In this document: one piece after another, positions 18,696-20,590 of the stretch | How positions within the stretch are numbered: position 1 is the stretch's first letter | Layout of the letters: each line of letters starts with the position of its first letter | Source of the DNA: Gracilaria domingensis | Taxonomy: Eukaryota > Rhodophyta > Florideophyceae > Gracilariales > Gracilariaceae | DNA length: 20,590 nucleotides | Assembly (NCBI GenBank): GCA_022539475.1 | Contig: VCMS01000465.1 | Coordinates: forward strand, 47,015-67,604 | Reading direction: 5' to 3' | The notes under the pieces: generated by a model | Seen by the model: only the letters and a program-made list of their open reading frames with translations | Databases searched by the model: none | Told to the model about the DNA's origin: nothing | Translations under genes and position numbers: made by a program

Positions 18696-19950
18696 TCAGT
18701 TCTGTTCTGTCCGCATGGGTTTGGTTTGGGGCTTGTCGCGGTGTGGCGAGGCTATCCGGATCGGAGGACGACGCCGCCTAGCCTCCCTCCGGCTCGTTTT
18801 TCCTGTTCCGACGGTCTCTTCCATGGCTGCCTGCCGAGCTGCGTAAAGGCTTCGAGTGCGGGCCATATCTACGGCATAACCGATATTGGATTGGCAGGTC
18901 GGTCTGTTTTCTCCCGTGGGAGATGCCGGTCCGTATACCCTTCGTCGCGCCGGTCGTTGGAGTTTTCTCGCGGATTGCGAGAGTTTAGCCTTTAACGTCG
19001 GTGGAGATCTGACAGTCAGTTCGTGCTCTTCGCGAGAGCAATCCGACGGACGGTCCCTTGAGCCGCGCCAGGGGAGGTTGCTCCGATCTTTGGTCCGGGC
19101 GTATACTTGGGGAATGGACGTAGCGGAATCGCTGGATTGTTGCACTTGAGTTGCGTGGAGTGGTGACGGAGATTGGAGACCCCTGGGAAACGATTGAGGA
19201 CATTCTTCGCCGTCGTCGTCACGGGATACGATCGAGGCCGAGGGGATCTCGACCGGTGCACCTTCCTTCATCGTACGATGTGGCACGGAGCCTGAGCAAC
19301 GGAGTCTGCGTGTCCCCGACGGATCTGACCGGCGGTTGAGTGCCCGGTGAGTATCGCCGTACGATATCCGATAACGGTGCGAGCGCGTCGGATCGATACT
19401 GGGATGTGGTAGGTGATTTCCCAACCTTGACCGTATGGCGGGCATAAAGTCCTTTCGCACAAATATAGCCCTTTCAAGTCCGATCGGTGTTGATACTCCA
19501 CAAGCGGAGGCCTTCTCATGCAAGGCTCTGGGTCGAATTCCGTTCGGATATCCCTGACGACTGGTGTAAAACTTCACTCTGCGGACGCCGCTGCCATGAC
19601 TTCTCGGGCGTAGGTGGTCCCGTAAAGAAATTTACCACCTCTTCGTACTGTATGCAGCGCTTGCATCGCGAGTGCCTGTCGACCGCTCCACGACTCTTCC
19701 GATGAGCTGGATTGACCAGAGCGTGTGCCGGCCCGTTAGGTAGAAACTGGAAGCACCAACAATGCACCGCTCCTTCTGTCAGTCCGTTATTGTTCATGCT
19801 AAGCGGATTTTGAACCGCCTGCAAGAAATTGAGCGAAAACGGGGCTGGACGGGGCACGTAGACTGGTACGCAAGAAGTGGGTATAGCTGCTGGGTCAGAT
19901 GGGATCCGTTCCTGGAAAATATGAATAGTCCATTCATTCTGGACGTTCAT
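18696..19950 (-). pseudogene. Gag-like region of the Gypsy element, poorly preserved
   Basis: It lies just upstream of the protease on the same strand, where gag belongs. The longest open frame in the window, 19577-18696 (293 codons), is here, and another of 144 codons covers 19950-19516. Both are rich in Arg, Ser and Pro, as many gag C-termini are. I could not find a clean CCHC zinc knuckle. A basic stretch with Cys and His lies near 19470-19430 in other frames but is too weak to call. Position and base composition, not motif evidence, support the name. Open frames on the plus strand in the same place show that composition contributes. Confidence 0.4.
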
Positions 19951-20590
19951 ATTTTCTTTTTGATAGACGCGCTCTCGATCTTGCGTAGCTACCTTCGAGT
20001 CGTACTTATGGCTGCGCGCCCGAATGACCGGTACCGTACGGTAGTCTCACAACCTTGTGACAAATCTTTGACGTTCCAAGAGATCGGAGGCGGCTTAAGC
20101 GGTACAACTTGTACGAGCAGGGAACGTCGCCGTTCGTGACTTGCGTTTCATTCGGGGCTTATTGAGAGTCCCAGAAGTCAATTCCAGTCCTGTCTGCTCA
20201 TCCCTGGTATTGATGAGCGAGACGCGTGATCAGTATCTGAATGTCGTCGCCCTCTGCAGGCGGCCGTACTGATATCTTCCGTCTACGACGGATACTGTCC
20301 GAATCGGAATGCTTCCCTCCGCGGTTACCGCCTCGTTTGCGTGATCTCCTCCGTGGGCGCTCGAGAATCTCGCACTCGATAGCTTTCTTCCGGTGGTTCT
20401 GACTGCCATGCGATACCGGTAATTGTGGGACGATAGGAGTCCACTCGTGTCACAGGATCCCTCTGCGAATTCCTTCACCATTTCGGTCCATGTCTAGCTC
20501 ACCGCCGACTAGTGTGCGTTGTCGTTTGGTCTCAGTGATCAAAACCTTGGGGGTTGTGGTGTAGTTAGCTACCAAAGCGGCCAAGGTTGT
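19951..20590. other. Upstream part of the Gypsy region; no LTR or primer site found
   Basis: This stretch should hold the start of gag, the leader or the 5' LTR of the minus-strand element. I see no sequence here that repeats below 14580, no terminal TG...CA pair and no tRNA-primer site that I can defend. A small minus frame (20230-20481) is unrecognised. The element may extend beyond the window. Confidence 0.4.

Noticed and set aside
19487..19705. Plus-strand frame with Cys/His spacing like a PHD or RING finger
   Set aside because: It is antisense to the gag-like region of the Gypsy element, is short, and lacks the full set of ligands.

Overview
This window is eukaryotic and is best read as a transposon graveyard. 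I found no intact gene of recognisable function, no tRNA or rRNA, and no CRISPR array. Every recognisable protein signal is broken by frameshifts and stops. The only family I can name with confidence is a Ty3/Gypsy LTR retrotransposon on the minus strand. Its RNase H and integrase wording and its C-terminal chromodomain-like segment most resemble the chromodomain-bearing Gypsy elements of oomycetes and fungi. Two intron-like arrangements with CTAAC branch sites also fit a fungal or fungus-like genome. This host assignment is an inference and could be wrong.

Layout. Bases 1-7000 are G- and A-rich on the plus strand and poor in C. They open with a perfect 64-base poly(T) run, then hold decayed coding-like frames, including 2126-3098 and 4553-5700. 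One of these carries a faint non-LTR reverse-transcriptase-like motif near 5314. A long hairpin lies at 6803-6866. Bases 6870-8090 hold only small weak frames and one intron-like signal. Bases 8095-9030 are a clear diverged tandem repeat with a unit of about 150-170 bp, in which two inverted-repeat cores recur. Bases 9040-9790 are AT-rich and empty.

From about 9800 to the end the sequence becomes GC-rich and very rich in CpG. A possible two-exon gene fragment lies at 10360-10733. A plus-strand frame open for 1.58 kb with only two stops lies at 12233-13813, unidentified. From about 14590 to beyond 19950 lies the minus-strand Gypsy element. Read in its own direction it runs gag-like region, protease remnant, reverse transcriptase, RNase H, integrase and chromodomain-like tail. 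No LTR pair could be identified.

The most distinctive item is the tandem repeat with its two embedded dyads. I did not find convincing evidence of a new working biological system. The pieces that could still surprise are the repeat, the 6.8 kb hairpin and the unidentified open frame at 12.2-13.8 kb.
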